In this document: positions 40,969 to 48,694 of the stretch, piece after piece | How positions within the stretch are numbered: position 1 is the stretch's first letter | Layout of the letters: the number at the start of each line of letters is the position of its first letter | Source: Leucobacter insecticola | GTDB taxonomy: Bacteria > Actinomycetota > Actinomycetes > Actinomycetales > Microbacteriaceae | Length of the DNA: 64,000 bases | Reading direction: 5' to 3' | Assembly (NCBI RefSeq): GCF_011382965.1 | Contig: NZ_CP049934.1 | Coordinates: 558,001-622,000, forward strand | Position numbers and translations under genes: made by a program | The notes under the pieces: model-generated | What the model saw: the letters and a program-made list of their open reading frames with translations, nothing else | Databases searched by the model: none | What the model was told of the DNA's origin: nothing

Positions 40969-43185
40969 ATGGCAACGCGTCGAACGGGTTCAGTGCTTGC
41001 GGGGGCAGCCACGCTCATGATGATGCTCTCGGGGTTCGGCTCGCCGAGCACCGCTAGCGCCACGGCAGGAAGCGAGACTGAGCTTACTTTTGTCGTGACA
41101 AACGATTTTCACGGCCGTATCGACGCAAACACGGTGCGCTGGGCCGGCACCATTGAGGAACTGCGGGCGGACGCGGAGCCATCGATGTTCCTGAGCGTTG
41201 GTGACAACTTTGGCAACTCCCTCTACGCGTCATCCGTGCAGGGCGAGAAGCCAACAGTCGATGTACTCAACGCGCTTGAGCTTGAAGCTTCGGCTGTCGG
41301 CAACGGTGATCTCTTTATCGGGTACGACAACTTTAAGAAACTTGCTTCAGAACGTATGCAGTCGCCCTATCTGGCAGCGAATATTGTTGATGCCACCACG
41401 GGTGCTCCCCTGTTTGAGCCCTATATTATTCGGGAGCTCGGAGGGGTTCGCGTCGGGATTATTGGCGTGGTGACACCTGACACCCAGGTGCAGTTCCCTG
41501 GGGGGAACCCCAAGTTTCTTCCTCTCGTCCCCGCGCTGAATGAGGCGGCCGCAGAGATCGAGGATCAAAACCTCGCTGATGTTACGATCGCGCTCATACA
41601 CGAAGGTGGGGGTTTGAACGCGCCGCCCGCCACGCTCGAGGATGAGATGGCCACCGGCGGCATGCTCGCGACTATCATCACTCAGGCCGCTCCGAGTATC
41701 GATGCGCTCCTCACCGCGCACACGCACAACCAGTACGTCTACAACGCTCCAGTGCCGGGGGATCCCGAACGGACCCGCCCGGTGATTCAAGGGGCCGCGT
41801 TTGGTCAGGGGGTTGGGGAGGTGAAACTGCGATACAGCCGCGATCAGGGCAAGGTGGTGGCATCGTCAGCCCGCGCTGTTGCGCTGACTGTTACGCCTGA
41901 GCAGAGCCTCATCGCGAACTACCCGCGCGTTGCTTCGGTGAGCGGGATCGTCGACGCGGCGCTCGAGGTCGCGGAGCAGGAGGGAAACCGGCCAGCTGGA
42001 CAAGTGACAGCCCCAATCACGACGGCGTTCAGCGGCGGCGCTTACGGCGAGGGCGGCTACGCGGGCGGATCATCCGGCAATCGAACGCTCGAATCGTCAC
42101 TCGGCACACTCGTCGCCAATATGTTCCGTGATGTACAACAGGATCAGCCGCGACCGCCGCAGTTTGGGCTCACGATTCCGAACTTCATCCGCAACGACCT
42201 CATGCCGGATGACCAGGGGAATGTTTCGGTGATGCGAGTGATAGAGACCTTCACGATTCGCGATTCCATTGTGGCAGCTGACGTTACGGGGGCGCAGCTC
42301 AAGGCACTCTTTGAACAGCAGTGGCAGCACACGCTCGGGGGAGAAGCGAAGGGCTACATCCAACTGGCACTCTCAGACAACATCAGCTACACCTACGATG
42401 ACACCCGTCCGGTGGGGGATCGCGTCACGTCGATCACGCTCGATGGGCACCCGGTCGATGCTGCGATGAGCTATCGGGTGGGTCTATCAGGGGCGATTCT
42501 GATTGGGATCGTGAACTTCCACGAGGGTGTGAACCTTGGCGGTGTGACGGAATCTGGGCTGCTCGATGTCGAAGGGTTTCAGCGGTATTTCGCTCAACAG
42601 AGTGCCGCGGGCCCGATTGCGCCGTCGTTCGCGAAGCACGGGGTGAAGATCGTTGACGTCGAAGGCTCCGCGCTGAGCGGTGATCCTGCCGCCGCTGGTG
42701 TTTCTGCTCAAGGGACGCAGCTTCCGACTGTGCAGCCGGGAGCCGTGATCGAGTTTGAAGTTTCGGCGCTCGATCTCACGAGCCTTGGGGCACCCCAGAA
42801 CACCGAGCTGACCGTGCTGTTGAACGGAAAGACACAGCTCACCGCCCCCGTCATCGATGGCGCAGCGCGCGTCCGTTTTGCCGTGCCCGAGGCGCTACAG
42901 GGCAAGGCAGTGGAAATGGAGTTGCGTGCCGACCCGAGCGGGACGGTGGTGCAGCGTGGTTTTCTGGTCGCCGCCAGCGCGGATGGGGGAGGCGAGACAG
43001 GTAACCAGGGAGGGTCTGGTGGTGGTGCAGCTCCCAGTGACCGCAGCCCCATTGGTAGTGATGCGGTTCCGCTGGCTGAGACCGGCAGCGGCGGTCCTTT
43101 TGGGTGGGCAGCGCTCGCGGGTGTAGCTGTGCTGGCTGGAGCGATCCAGCTCGCGCGTCGCCCCACGGTTCGCGCCAAACGATAG
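40969..43185 (+). CDS. Secreted 5'-nucleotidase-like metallophosphatase with LAxTG anchor
   Basis: A 738-residue protein with a signal peptide (VLAGAATLMMMLSGFGSPSTASA), a calcineurin-like domain (VVTNDFHGRID, LSVGDNFGNS, LIHEGGG, LLTAHTHNQY), a 5'-nucleotidase C-terminal domain (LVANMFRDVQ, VIETFTIRDSIVAADVTGAQLKAL), then AETG, a hydrophobic helix and a basic tail (LAETG, class E sortase type). Two family motifs are altered: the usual GNHE reads GNGDLF and the usual NPGGIR reads IPNFIR. It may have lost normal activity or changed substrate. AAGGAG precedes ATG 40969. It is divergent from the adhesin gene. Confidence 0.85.
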   Translation: MATRRTGSVLAGAATLMMMLSGFGSPSTASATAGSETELTFVVTNDFHGRIDANTVRWAGTIEELRADAEPSMFLSVGDNFGNSLYASSVQGEKPTVDVLNALELEASAVGNGDLFIGYDNFKKLASERMQSPYLAANIVDATTGAPLFEPYIIRELGGVRVGIIGVVTPDTQVQFPGGNPKFLPLVPALNEAAAEIEDQNLADVTIALIHEGGGLNAPPATLEDEMATGGMLATIITQAAPSIDALLTAHTHNQYVYNAPVPGDPERTRPVIQGAAFGQGVGEVKLRYSRDQGKVVASSARAVALTVTPEQSLIANYPRVASVSGIVDAALEVAEQEGNRPAGQVTAPITTAFSGGAYGEGGYAGGSSGNRTLESSLGTLVANMFRDVQQDQPRPPQFGLTIPNFIRNDLMPDDQGNVSVMRVIETFTIRDSIVAADVTGAQLKALFEQQWQHTLGGEAKGYIQLALSDNISYTYDDTRPVGDRVTSITLDGHPVDAAMSYRVGLSGAILIGIVNFHEGVNLGGVTESGLLDVEGFQRYFAQQSAAGPIAPSFAKHGVKIVDVEGSALSGDPAAAGVSAQGTQLPTVQPGAVIEFEVSALDLTSLGAPQNTELTVLLNGKTQLTAPVIDGAARVRFAVPEALQGKAVEMELRADPSGTVVQRGFLVAASADGGGETGNQGGSGGGAAPSDRSPIGSDAVPLAETGSGGPFGWAALAGVAVLAGAIQLARRPTVRAKR

Positions 43186-43199
43186 CGAAGCGCTCCGGC

Positions 43200-43280
43200 A
43201 CCTCAGCCGGTTCTCACTGCTCAGCCGGTAAAAAACGTCCGAAATGAACCGGCTGACGTGTGAGAACCGGCTGAGGTGTT
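43200..43280. repeat. Compound palindrome with CTCAGCCGG arms
   Basis: CACCTCAGCCGGTTCTCAC (43200-43218) is the reverse complement of GTGAGAACCGGCTGAGGTG (43261-43279). Inside, CAGCCGGT faces ACCGGCTG. It lies after the nucleotidase gene; there is no T-run. Terminator or palindromic repeat. Confidence 0.75.
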
Positions 43281-43314
43281 TCGGGCGGCGGGATTCGAAT
43301 TGTCTTAATTTCTA

Positions 43315-43327
43315 ATCATCAGATGAA
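43315..43327. promoter_or_regulatory. Candidate heme/iron operator, copy before the siderophore operon
   Basis: ATCATCAGATGAA matches the palindrome TTCATCWGATGAA at 12 of 13 positions, 50 bp before the lipoprotein start. Perfect copies lie at 50117, 50142 and 51281 among the hem genes. Protein unknown. Confidence 0.55.
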
Positions 43328-43329
43328 TA

Positions 43330-43348
43330 TAAGTGTATGCTTACCTTG
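43330..43348. promoter_or_regulatory. Possible DtxR/IdeR iron box
   Basis: TAAGTGTATGCTTACCTTG agrees with the DtxR consensus (TWAGGTTAGSCTAACCTWA) at 14 of 19 positions and lies upstream of the iron transport operon. It immediately follows the TTCATC-type palindrome. Confidence 0.5.
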
Positions 43349-43376
43349 ATCGCGTGTTTCGATATAAGGAGTAAAC

Positions 43377-44390
43377 GTGACTAGGTTCCTCAGCCCGAAG
43401 TCTGCCGTTCGTGGTGTGACGTCAGTCGCTCTCGTACTGGGGGCAGCCCTGCTGCTTTCCGCGTGTAGCGGGGGTGGTCCCGCGAACGACGAAAAGAGTG
43501 CAGACGCAACCACGGTCACGATTACCGACAACCACGGCAAGGTCGAGGTGCCGGTGAACCCGAAGACGGTGGTCGCCCTCGACAACACCTCCTTTGACAC
43601 GCTCAGTGCCTGGGATGTCGATCTGGCGGCGGTTCCGAAGGGCGTCATGGGTTCCGTGTGGCCCGAATACACTGATGACGAAAAGGTCATCGACGTGGGC
43701 AACCACCGCGAGCCCAACCTCGAGGCGATCGTCGCCGCGCAGCCTGACCTGATCATCGGGGGCTACCGTTTCGGCGACTACTACGACGAGATCAAGAAGC
43801 AGAACCCGCAGGCGGTCGTCATCGAGATTGCGCCGCGTGAGGGCGAAGACGTCTTCGCCGAGCTTGAGCGTCAGACAGAGATCCTCGGCCAGATATTTGA
43901 CCGTGAAGACGACGCCAAGGCCCTGAACGACAAGCTCGAGGCCGCAATGGCAGACGCGAAGACCGCGTACAACGGCACTGACACCGTGATGGCCGTGAAC
44001 ACCTCCGCCGGCAAGATCGGGTACATCGCTCCGGAGACAGGCCGCGCGCTCGGCCCCGTATTCCCTGCCCTCGGCTGGGTGCCCGCGCTTGAGGTTGAGG
44101 GTGGCACCAGCAACCACAAGGGTGACGACATCTCGGTTGAAGCGATCGCCGATTCGAATCCTGACTGGATTGTGGCGCTCGACCGCGACGCCGCCTTTGC
44201 GGTCGAGGATCGTGAGGCCGGATCCGCGCCCGCAACCGAGCTCATCAGCAACGCCGAGGCGCTGAAGAACGTCACCGCGGTGAAAGACGGACACATCGTC
44301 ATTCTCGATGCCAACTTCTACCTGACCGAGGGGATTCAGGCCTACACGGAGCTCTTCAAGCAACTGGGCACTGCCTTCTCGGCGAAGTGA
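43377..44390 (+). CDS. Iron-siderophore ABC transporter substrate-binding lipoprotein
   Basis: A 337-residue lipoprotein: signal VALVLGAALLLSAC with the lipobox Cys near residue 30, then a periplasmic-binding-protein fold (KTVVALDNTSFDTLSAWDVD, NLEAIVAAQPDLIIGG, NPDWIVALDRDAAF, VTAVKDGHIVILDANFYL). It most resembles the FatB/CeuE/YclQ group that binds catecholate-type ferric siderophores. AAGGAG precedes the GTG start. First gene of a four-gene operon; its stop overlaps the first permease. Confidence 0.87.
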   Translation: MTRFLSPKSAVRGVTSVALVLGAALLLSACSGGGPANDEKSADATTVTITDNHGKVEVPVNPKTVVALDNTSFDTLSAWDVDLAAVPKGVMGSVWPEYTDDEKVIDVGNHREPNLEAIVAAQPDLIIGGYRFGDYYDEIKKQNPQAVVIEIAPREGEDVFAELERQTEILGQIFDREDDAKALNDKLEAAMADAKTAYNGTDTVMAVNTSAGKIGYIAPETGRALGPVFPALGWVPALEVEGGTSNHKGDDISVEAIADSNPDWIVALDRDAAFAVEDREAGSAPATELISNAEALKNVTAVKDGHIVILDANFYLTEGIQAYTELFKQLGTAFSAK

Positions 44391-45370
44391 GCACGCTCGC
44401 CTCAACTGTTGAAGAACCACCGCGGCTGAAACAGCGCTGGTGGCCGCTCGCGACCGCGATTCTCGTGGTCGCGAGCCTGCTTGTTGCCTCCATCGCCATC
44501 GGGGTCTACGACATCACGGCCGACGATTTTGGTGGCGAACTGGTGTGGATCACCCGCGTCCCGCGGACCCTCGCGCTGGTGCTCGCCGGAGCCGCACTCG
44601 CGACGAGCGGGCTCGTGATGCAGATGCTGACGCAGAACCGCTTTGTTGACGCGACCACCTCCGGTACGACGGAGTGGGCGGCGCTGGGGCTCCTGCTCAG
44701 CGCCCTCCTGCTGCCGGATCTGGGGCTCGTCGGCAAGATGGTTGTCGCGAGCTGCTTCGCGTTTGTCGGCGCGATGCTGTTCATGCTGATCCTGAACAGG
44801 GTAGTGATACGCACCACTCTGGTGGTGCCGCTCATCGGGATCATGCTCGGCGCGGTCGTGAGCGCGGCCACGACGTTTATCGCGGCGCAGTTCAACCTGC
44901 TGCAGATGCTGGGCACGTGGTTCATGGGCAGCTTCACCGCGGTGACCCGCGGGCGATACGAGGTGTTGTGGGTCGTGGCGATCGTCACGCTCCTGGTGTT
45001 TCTGCTGGCGGATCGCATCACCGTCGCGGGCCTCGGCAAGGACGTGGCGACGAGCGTCGGCCTGAACTATCGCGCGATCCTTTACAGCGGCACGGCGCTC
45101 GTCGCCATTGCCGCAGGGGTGACCGTGGTTGTGGTGGGGTTCTTGCCGCTGCTGGGCCTCGTCGTGCCCAACATCGTGTCGATGATTCGTGGCGATCACG
45201 TGCGTGCGAACCTGCCGTGGGTTGCGCTCGGCGGGATCGCGCTGGTGACAGTGTGTGACATTATTGGCCGCGTGATCATTCGTCCCTTCGAAGTGCCCGT
45301 GTCGATGGTGCTCGGGCTCGTGGGAGCCGTGGTGTTTATCACGCTGTTGCTGCGGCGGCAGCGAGGCTAG
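44387..45370 (+). CDS. Iron-siderophore ABC transporter permease (FecCD family), first
   Basis: A 327-residue FecCD/BtuC-type permease with about nine membrane helices. The family block TRVPRTLALVLAGAALATSGLVMQMLTQNRFVDATTSG and the coupling region LGKDVATSVGLNYR, FLPLLGLVVPNIVSMIRGDH are clear. It starts at a GTG overlapping the lipoprotein stop by 4 nt. It most likely forms a heterodimer with the next permease (YclN/YclO-like). Confidence 0.9.
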   Translation: MSTLASTVEEPPRLKQRWWPLATAILVVASLLVASIAIGVYDITADDFGGELVWITRVPRTLALVLAGAALATSGLVMQMLTQNRFVDATTSGTTEWAALGLLLSALLLPDLGLVGKMVVASCFAFVGAMLFMLILNRVVIRTTLVVPLIGIMLGAVVSAATTFIAAQFNLLQMLGTWFMGSFTAVTRGRYEVLWVVAIVTLLVFLLADRITVAGLGKDVATSVGLNYRAILYSGTALVAIAAGVTVVVVGFLPLLGLVVPNIVSMIRGDHVRANLPWVALGGIALVTVCDIIGRVIIRPFEVPVSMVLGLVGAVVFITLLLRRQRG

Positions 45371-45377
45371 CAGCACC

Positions 45378-46406
45378 ATGGCAAGCATAATTACGGTTCC
45401 GAGCAGCGGTCTGCCCGCACTCGAGACGTACGCGAAAAGTTCCTGGTGGCACCGAGCATGGCCGATTCTTGCCGTCACGGCACTCGCGCTGGTGTTCGCG
45501 GCCGGGATCCTGAGCTACGGAAACCCGGTGCCGATCGACAGCCCCGGGTACTGGATCATCGTGCAGTCGCGGCTGACGGCGCTCGGCACGATCGCCTTTG
45601 TCGCGGTGAGCCAGGCGCTCGCGACGGTGCTGTTTCACACGGCAACGAACAACCGCATCCTGACCCCCTCCATTCTTGGCTTTGACGCGCTGTATGTGCT
45701 GACGCAGACGGCACTGGTGTTCGTGTTTGGTGCGTCGGCCTCAAGCTTGGAAGGGATCCCGAAAATCCTGGCGCAGAGCGCGTTGATGGTGCTGTTTGCG
45801 ACGCTGCTCTACGGCTGGCTGTTTTCGGGCAAGCGCCAAAATCTGCACCTGCTGCTGCTGGTTGGCGTGGTGCTCGGGATCGGCTTCGGATCCGTGTCCA
45901 CGCTGATGCAGCGGCTGCTTACCCCAAGCGAGTTCGATGTGCTGAGCGCTCGGTTGTTCGGCAGTATCAGCAAGGGGAATCCCGAGTATCTGCCCTTTGC
46001 GGCCGCGATTGTTGGCGCGATCCTCGTGTTTGTGTGGCTGCGCCGCCGTACCTACGATGTTGTGTCTCTCGGCCGTGATGTTGCCATCGGGCTCGGCGTG
46101 AACTACCGGCGTGAGGTGCGCACGATCCTGATCCTCGTCGCCGTGCTGGTGTCGGTGGCGGTCACGATGGTCGGGCCGATGACCTTCTTCGGGTTCCTCG
46201 TGGCGACCCTGACGTATCAATTTGCGCGGGGTGATTCTCACGCGGAGAAGATCCCGCTCGCGATCGCGATTGGGATGGCGACGCTGCTCGGGGCAACGTT
46301 TGTTTTGAAGCACGTCTTCGCGGCCGCCGGACTTGTGACGGTGATTATTGAGTTTGCGGGTGGGATACTGTTTCTCGTCGTGCTGCTCAGGAAGGGAATG
46401 CGGTGA
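45378..46406 (+). CDS. Iron-siderophore ABC transporter permease (FecCD family), second
   Basis: A 342-residue permease. Helical segments include AWPILAVTALALVFAAGILSY and LILVAVLVSVAVTMVGPMTFFGF; LGRDVAIGLGVNYRREVRT contacts the ATPase. It differs from its neighbour in lacking the usual PR-signature block, having RLTALGTIAFVAVSQALATVLFHTATNNRILTPSILGFD instead, as in YclO-type partners. 7 nt after the first permease; overlaps the ATPase gene by 4 nt. Confidence 0.9.
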   Translation: MASIITVPSSGLPALETYAKSSWWHRAWPILAVTALALVFAAGILSYGNPVPIDSPGYWIIVQSRLTALGTIAFVAVSQALATVLFHTATNNRILTPSILGFDALYVLTQTALVFVFGASASSLEGIPKILAQSALMVLFATLLYGWLFSGKRQNLHLLLLVGVVLGIGFGSVSTLMQRLLTPSEFDVLSARLFGSISKGNPEYLPFAAAIVGAILVFVWLRRRTYDVVSLGRDVAIGLGVNYRREVRTILILVAVLVSVAVTMVGPMTFFGFLVATLTYQFARGDSHAEKIPLAIAIGMATLLGATFVLKHVFAAAGLVTVIIEFAGGILFLVVLLRKGMR

Positions 46407-47230
46407 GTTCGGGATCTGCTGCGCTTTCTGACGGTGTTGCCGCCGAGCGCGAGACCGCGCGTGACGCGGGCATCGAGGTGGTCGGTGTTGATAAGCGCTA
46501 CGGCGGTCGTCTGGTCTTGGGCCCGGTCGATCTGAGTATCGCGCGCGGCGGCGTGACGGCGCTGATCGGCCCCAACGGTGCCGGAAAGTCGACGCTACTG
46601 ACCATCATCGGGCGCCTGCTCGATGCTGATAGTGGCCGCATTACGGTCGGCGGTTTTGACGTCCGGGCGACCAAATCGCAGCAGCTAGCGAAGGTCGTGT
46701 CGATCCTGAAGCAGGAGAACCACTTCACCGCGCGGTTGACCGTGCGCCAGCTCGTGACGTTTGGACGGTTTCCGCACTCCGCTGGCCGGGTGACCGAGGC
46801 TGACCGGCGCGCGATTCACGCCGCGATCGCGTTCCTTGATCTCGCCGGCCTGGAGGATCGTTTTATCGATGAACTCTCGGGTGGGCAGCGGCAGCGCGCG
46901 TTTGTGGCGATGGTGCTGGCACAAGATACCGACTTTGTGTTGCTCGATGAACCCCTGACCGGGTTAGACATGCGGCACGCGGTGGGCATGATGGGGCAGG
47001 TGCGGGCCGCCGCCGATGCGCTCGGTAAGACGATCATTCTGGTGGTGCACGACGTCAACTTTGCCGCCGCCTACGCGGATCGGATCGTGGCGCTCGCCGA
47101 CGGCAAGGTGGTTGCGTCGGGTACTCCCGAGGAGATCATCACCGCCGAGGTGCTCGAGCGGGTGTTTGAGACCCCGGTCGAGGTGATCCAGCACGGCGGG
47201 CACCCGGTCGCGGTGTACTACCGCTCGTAG
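46403..47230 (+). CDS. Iron-siderophore ABC transporter ATP-binding protein
   Basis: A 275-residue ABC ATPase. Walker A is ALIGPNGAGKSTLLTIIG, the Q-loop is VSILKQENHF, the signature is DELSGGQRQRAFVAMVLAQ, Walker B is TDFVLLDEPLTGLD and the H-loop His is in LVVHDVNFAAAYA. It powers uptake through the two preceding permeases (YclP-like). Last gene of the operon. Confidence 0.93.
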   Translation: MSSGSAALSDGVAAERETARDAGIEVVGVDKRYGGRLVLGPVDLSIARGGVTALIGPNGAGKSTLLTIIGRLLDADSGRITVGGFDVRATKSQQLAKVVSILKQENHFTARLTVRQLVTFGRFPHSAGRVTEADRRAIHAAIAFLDLAGLEDRFIDELSGGQRQRAFVAMVLAQDTDFVLLDEPLTGLDMRHAVGMMGQVRAAADALGKTIILVVHDVNFAAAYADRIVALADGKVVASGTPEEIITAEVLERVFETPVEVIQHGGHPVAVYYRS

Positions 47231-47307
47231 TGGAATCCTCGTCTCGTGAGTGCTTCAGAAAGCTCTTTGGATGGTTGTCTGGAAACTGAAGGGCGGAAGA
47301 ACGCCAC

Positions 47308-47720
47308 TCAGTTTCGGTTCTGCCGAGCGCGCCTCAATCCAATAACAACAAGAATCGCTATCCATAGCGCGATGAGCAAGCTGCCGGCGATGATCCCCAC
47401 GAGCGGGCTGAGGCCCCAGAGAATGGTCCTCTCGCCGACGAAGTTGATAATTCCGTTCACGAGGATCCACCCACCGCTCGTGGCCAGCGCCACCGCACTG
47501 ATGACAAACACCCAGTATCGAGTGGGGGTGTCGAGTGCGGCGCGTACTGCTTCGCGTAGTCACGGGGGTTGCCGAAAGTCTCGTAGGGGTTTTCTCCGGT
47601 GTCGATCAGGTGGTTTCGTGCTTGGCGAATGATATCTGTGATCTGATCATCGTTTGTATCGCGCACTTCCAGTGCAGCTTGGAGCTCGTCGAGATATGCG
47701 TCGACCTTGGTGCCAGTCAT
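47308..47720 (-). CDS. PadR-linked membrane protein, DUF1700/HAAS-like (frameshifted as written)
   Basis: The N-terminal part MTGTKVDAYLDELQAALEVRDTNDDQITDIIRQARNHL ... YETFGNPRDYAKQYA is a soluble domain typical of proteins encoded after PadR regulators. A second frame holds two membrane helices (VISAVALATSGGWILVNGIIN, LVGIIAGSLLIALWIAILVVIG). Adding one base near 47539-47542 joins them through AAALDTPTRYWVFVISA into 137 residues. The ATG overlaps the padR stop after its own correction. It may act as an anti-regulator or membrane effector; function inferred only from context. Confidence 0.7.
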
Positions 47721-48078
47721 TTCGTTCCTTCCTGTGGGTTGATGAGTGTCCCGGTGCGAAAGGAAAATTCTGCCCACCTTTTACGCAATCTTTCGAGTTC
47801 CGCGGCCCCTCCCCGGTAATCGTAAAGAACTTGCGCCCCGGTCCACCCTCTCCTTCTCGCCAAGAGGACGCCAAAAGCCCCGCGGACTCGTACCTTGAAA
47901 GCAGCGGGTATAGCGTCCCGCCTTTGGCGCGACCCAGGCCGCCCTGTTCCAGTCGTTGCGCGATCAGATATCCGTAGGCCTCGCCCTCAGACAGGATCGA
48001 CAGGATCGCGGGTCCGAGCACTCCGCGAAGCCATTCTGACGGCCACGCCTCCTCTTCCATAAATAGATCGTACTGCAA
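47717..48078 (-). CDS. PadR-family transcriptional regulator (frameshifted as written)
   Basis: A winged-helix repressor. It shows SEWLRGVLGPAILSILSEGEAYGYLIAQRLEQ, LGRAKGGTLYPLLSRYESAGLL and GPGRKFFTITGEG. One base seems missing in the C run 47806-47809; restoring it gives AAELERLRKRWAEFSFRTGTL and a stop overlapping the next ATG (120 residues). As written an unrelated ~60-residue tail follows. It is divergent from the toxin-antitoxin-like pair and likely controls itself and its membrane partner. Confidence 0.82.
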
Positions 48079-48157
48079 TCTAGTTAGACAGACAGCCTAG
48101 GGGCCTCGCTGGATCAGACAAGCTGACGGGGGCGCATTTTCGTTATACAATAATGTC

Positions 48158-48421
48158 ATGGAAACGAACGAGACGATTAACGGTGTTCCGGTCACTGAAG
48201 AGCAGATCGCCGCATGGGTCGCTGAGGCTGAAGCCGGCTACGACGCCGAGGTGCTGAAACAACGCGGACGTGGGCGCCCAGGGAGAGGTGCTGAGCCGTC
48301 TCAGGTGGTTGCGCTTCGTTTGACTGTCGATGAGATCACAGTTCTTGACGAACGCGCCCAGAATGCGGGCAAAACCCGGTCGGACGTGATTCGCGAAGCG
48401 CTACACCTTTCAGGCACGTGA
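48158..48421 (+). CDS. Ribbon-helix-helix antitoxin-like protein
   Basis: An 87-residue protein with an acidic N-terminal half (VTEEQIAAWVAEAEAGYD), a basic linker (KQRGRGRPGRG) and a C-terminal RHH domain (VVALRLTVDEITVLDERAQNAGKTRSDVIREAL). RHH antitoxins bind their own promoter and the toxin. It overlaps the next gene by 4 nt (GTGA). A likely -10 (TATACAAT) lies just upstream. Confidence 0.8.
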   Translation: METNETINGVPVTEEQIAAWVAEAEAGYDAEVLKQRGRGRPGRGAEPSQVVALRLTVDEITVLDERAQNAGKTRSDVIREALHLSGT

Positions 48422-48663
48422 GGGTCAACGACTCGGCTCTGAAACACGGGATTCTGGCCGAGGACGTGGTTCAGGCGGCGACGTGGGCGGTGTGGATTGA
48501 GGACATTGATGAAGCCTCGCCAGCCCGGCAGTTGAGGCTTGGGTTTGACAATAGCGGACGTCTGCTCGAGACCGTCGTGCTGGTGTTCGATAGCGGAAAC
48601 GAACTGGTGATTCACGCGATGAAGGCGCGCCCGCACATGCAGAAATTACTCCCGGGGCAGTGA
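48418..48663 (+). CDS. Putative toxin paired with the RHH protein
   Basis: An 81-residue protein, MRVNDSALKHGILAEDVVQAA ... PARQLRLGFDNSGRLLETVVLVFDSGNELVIHAMKARPHMQKLL. The GL/LE-V-V and VIHAMKAR blocks resemble BrnT-like/RelE-superfamily small toxins encoded after RHH antitoxins in actinobacteria. Starts at a GTG overlapping the antitoxin stop. The toxin role rests on arrangement and distant similarity. Confidence 0.7.
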   Translation: MRVNDSALKHGILAEDVVQAATWAVWIEDIDEASPARQLRLGFDNSGRLLETVVLVFDSGNELVIHAMKARPHMQKLLPGQ

Positions 48664-48694
48664 CTCGTATTGCTGCCGTTTGGCTCTCTGTCGC

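Noticed and set aside
44402-45478. 358-residue His/Arg-rich ORF antisense to the siderophore permease
   Set aside because: Composition artefact of the hydrophobic coding strand.
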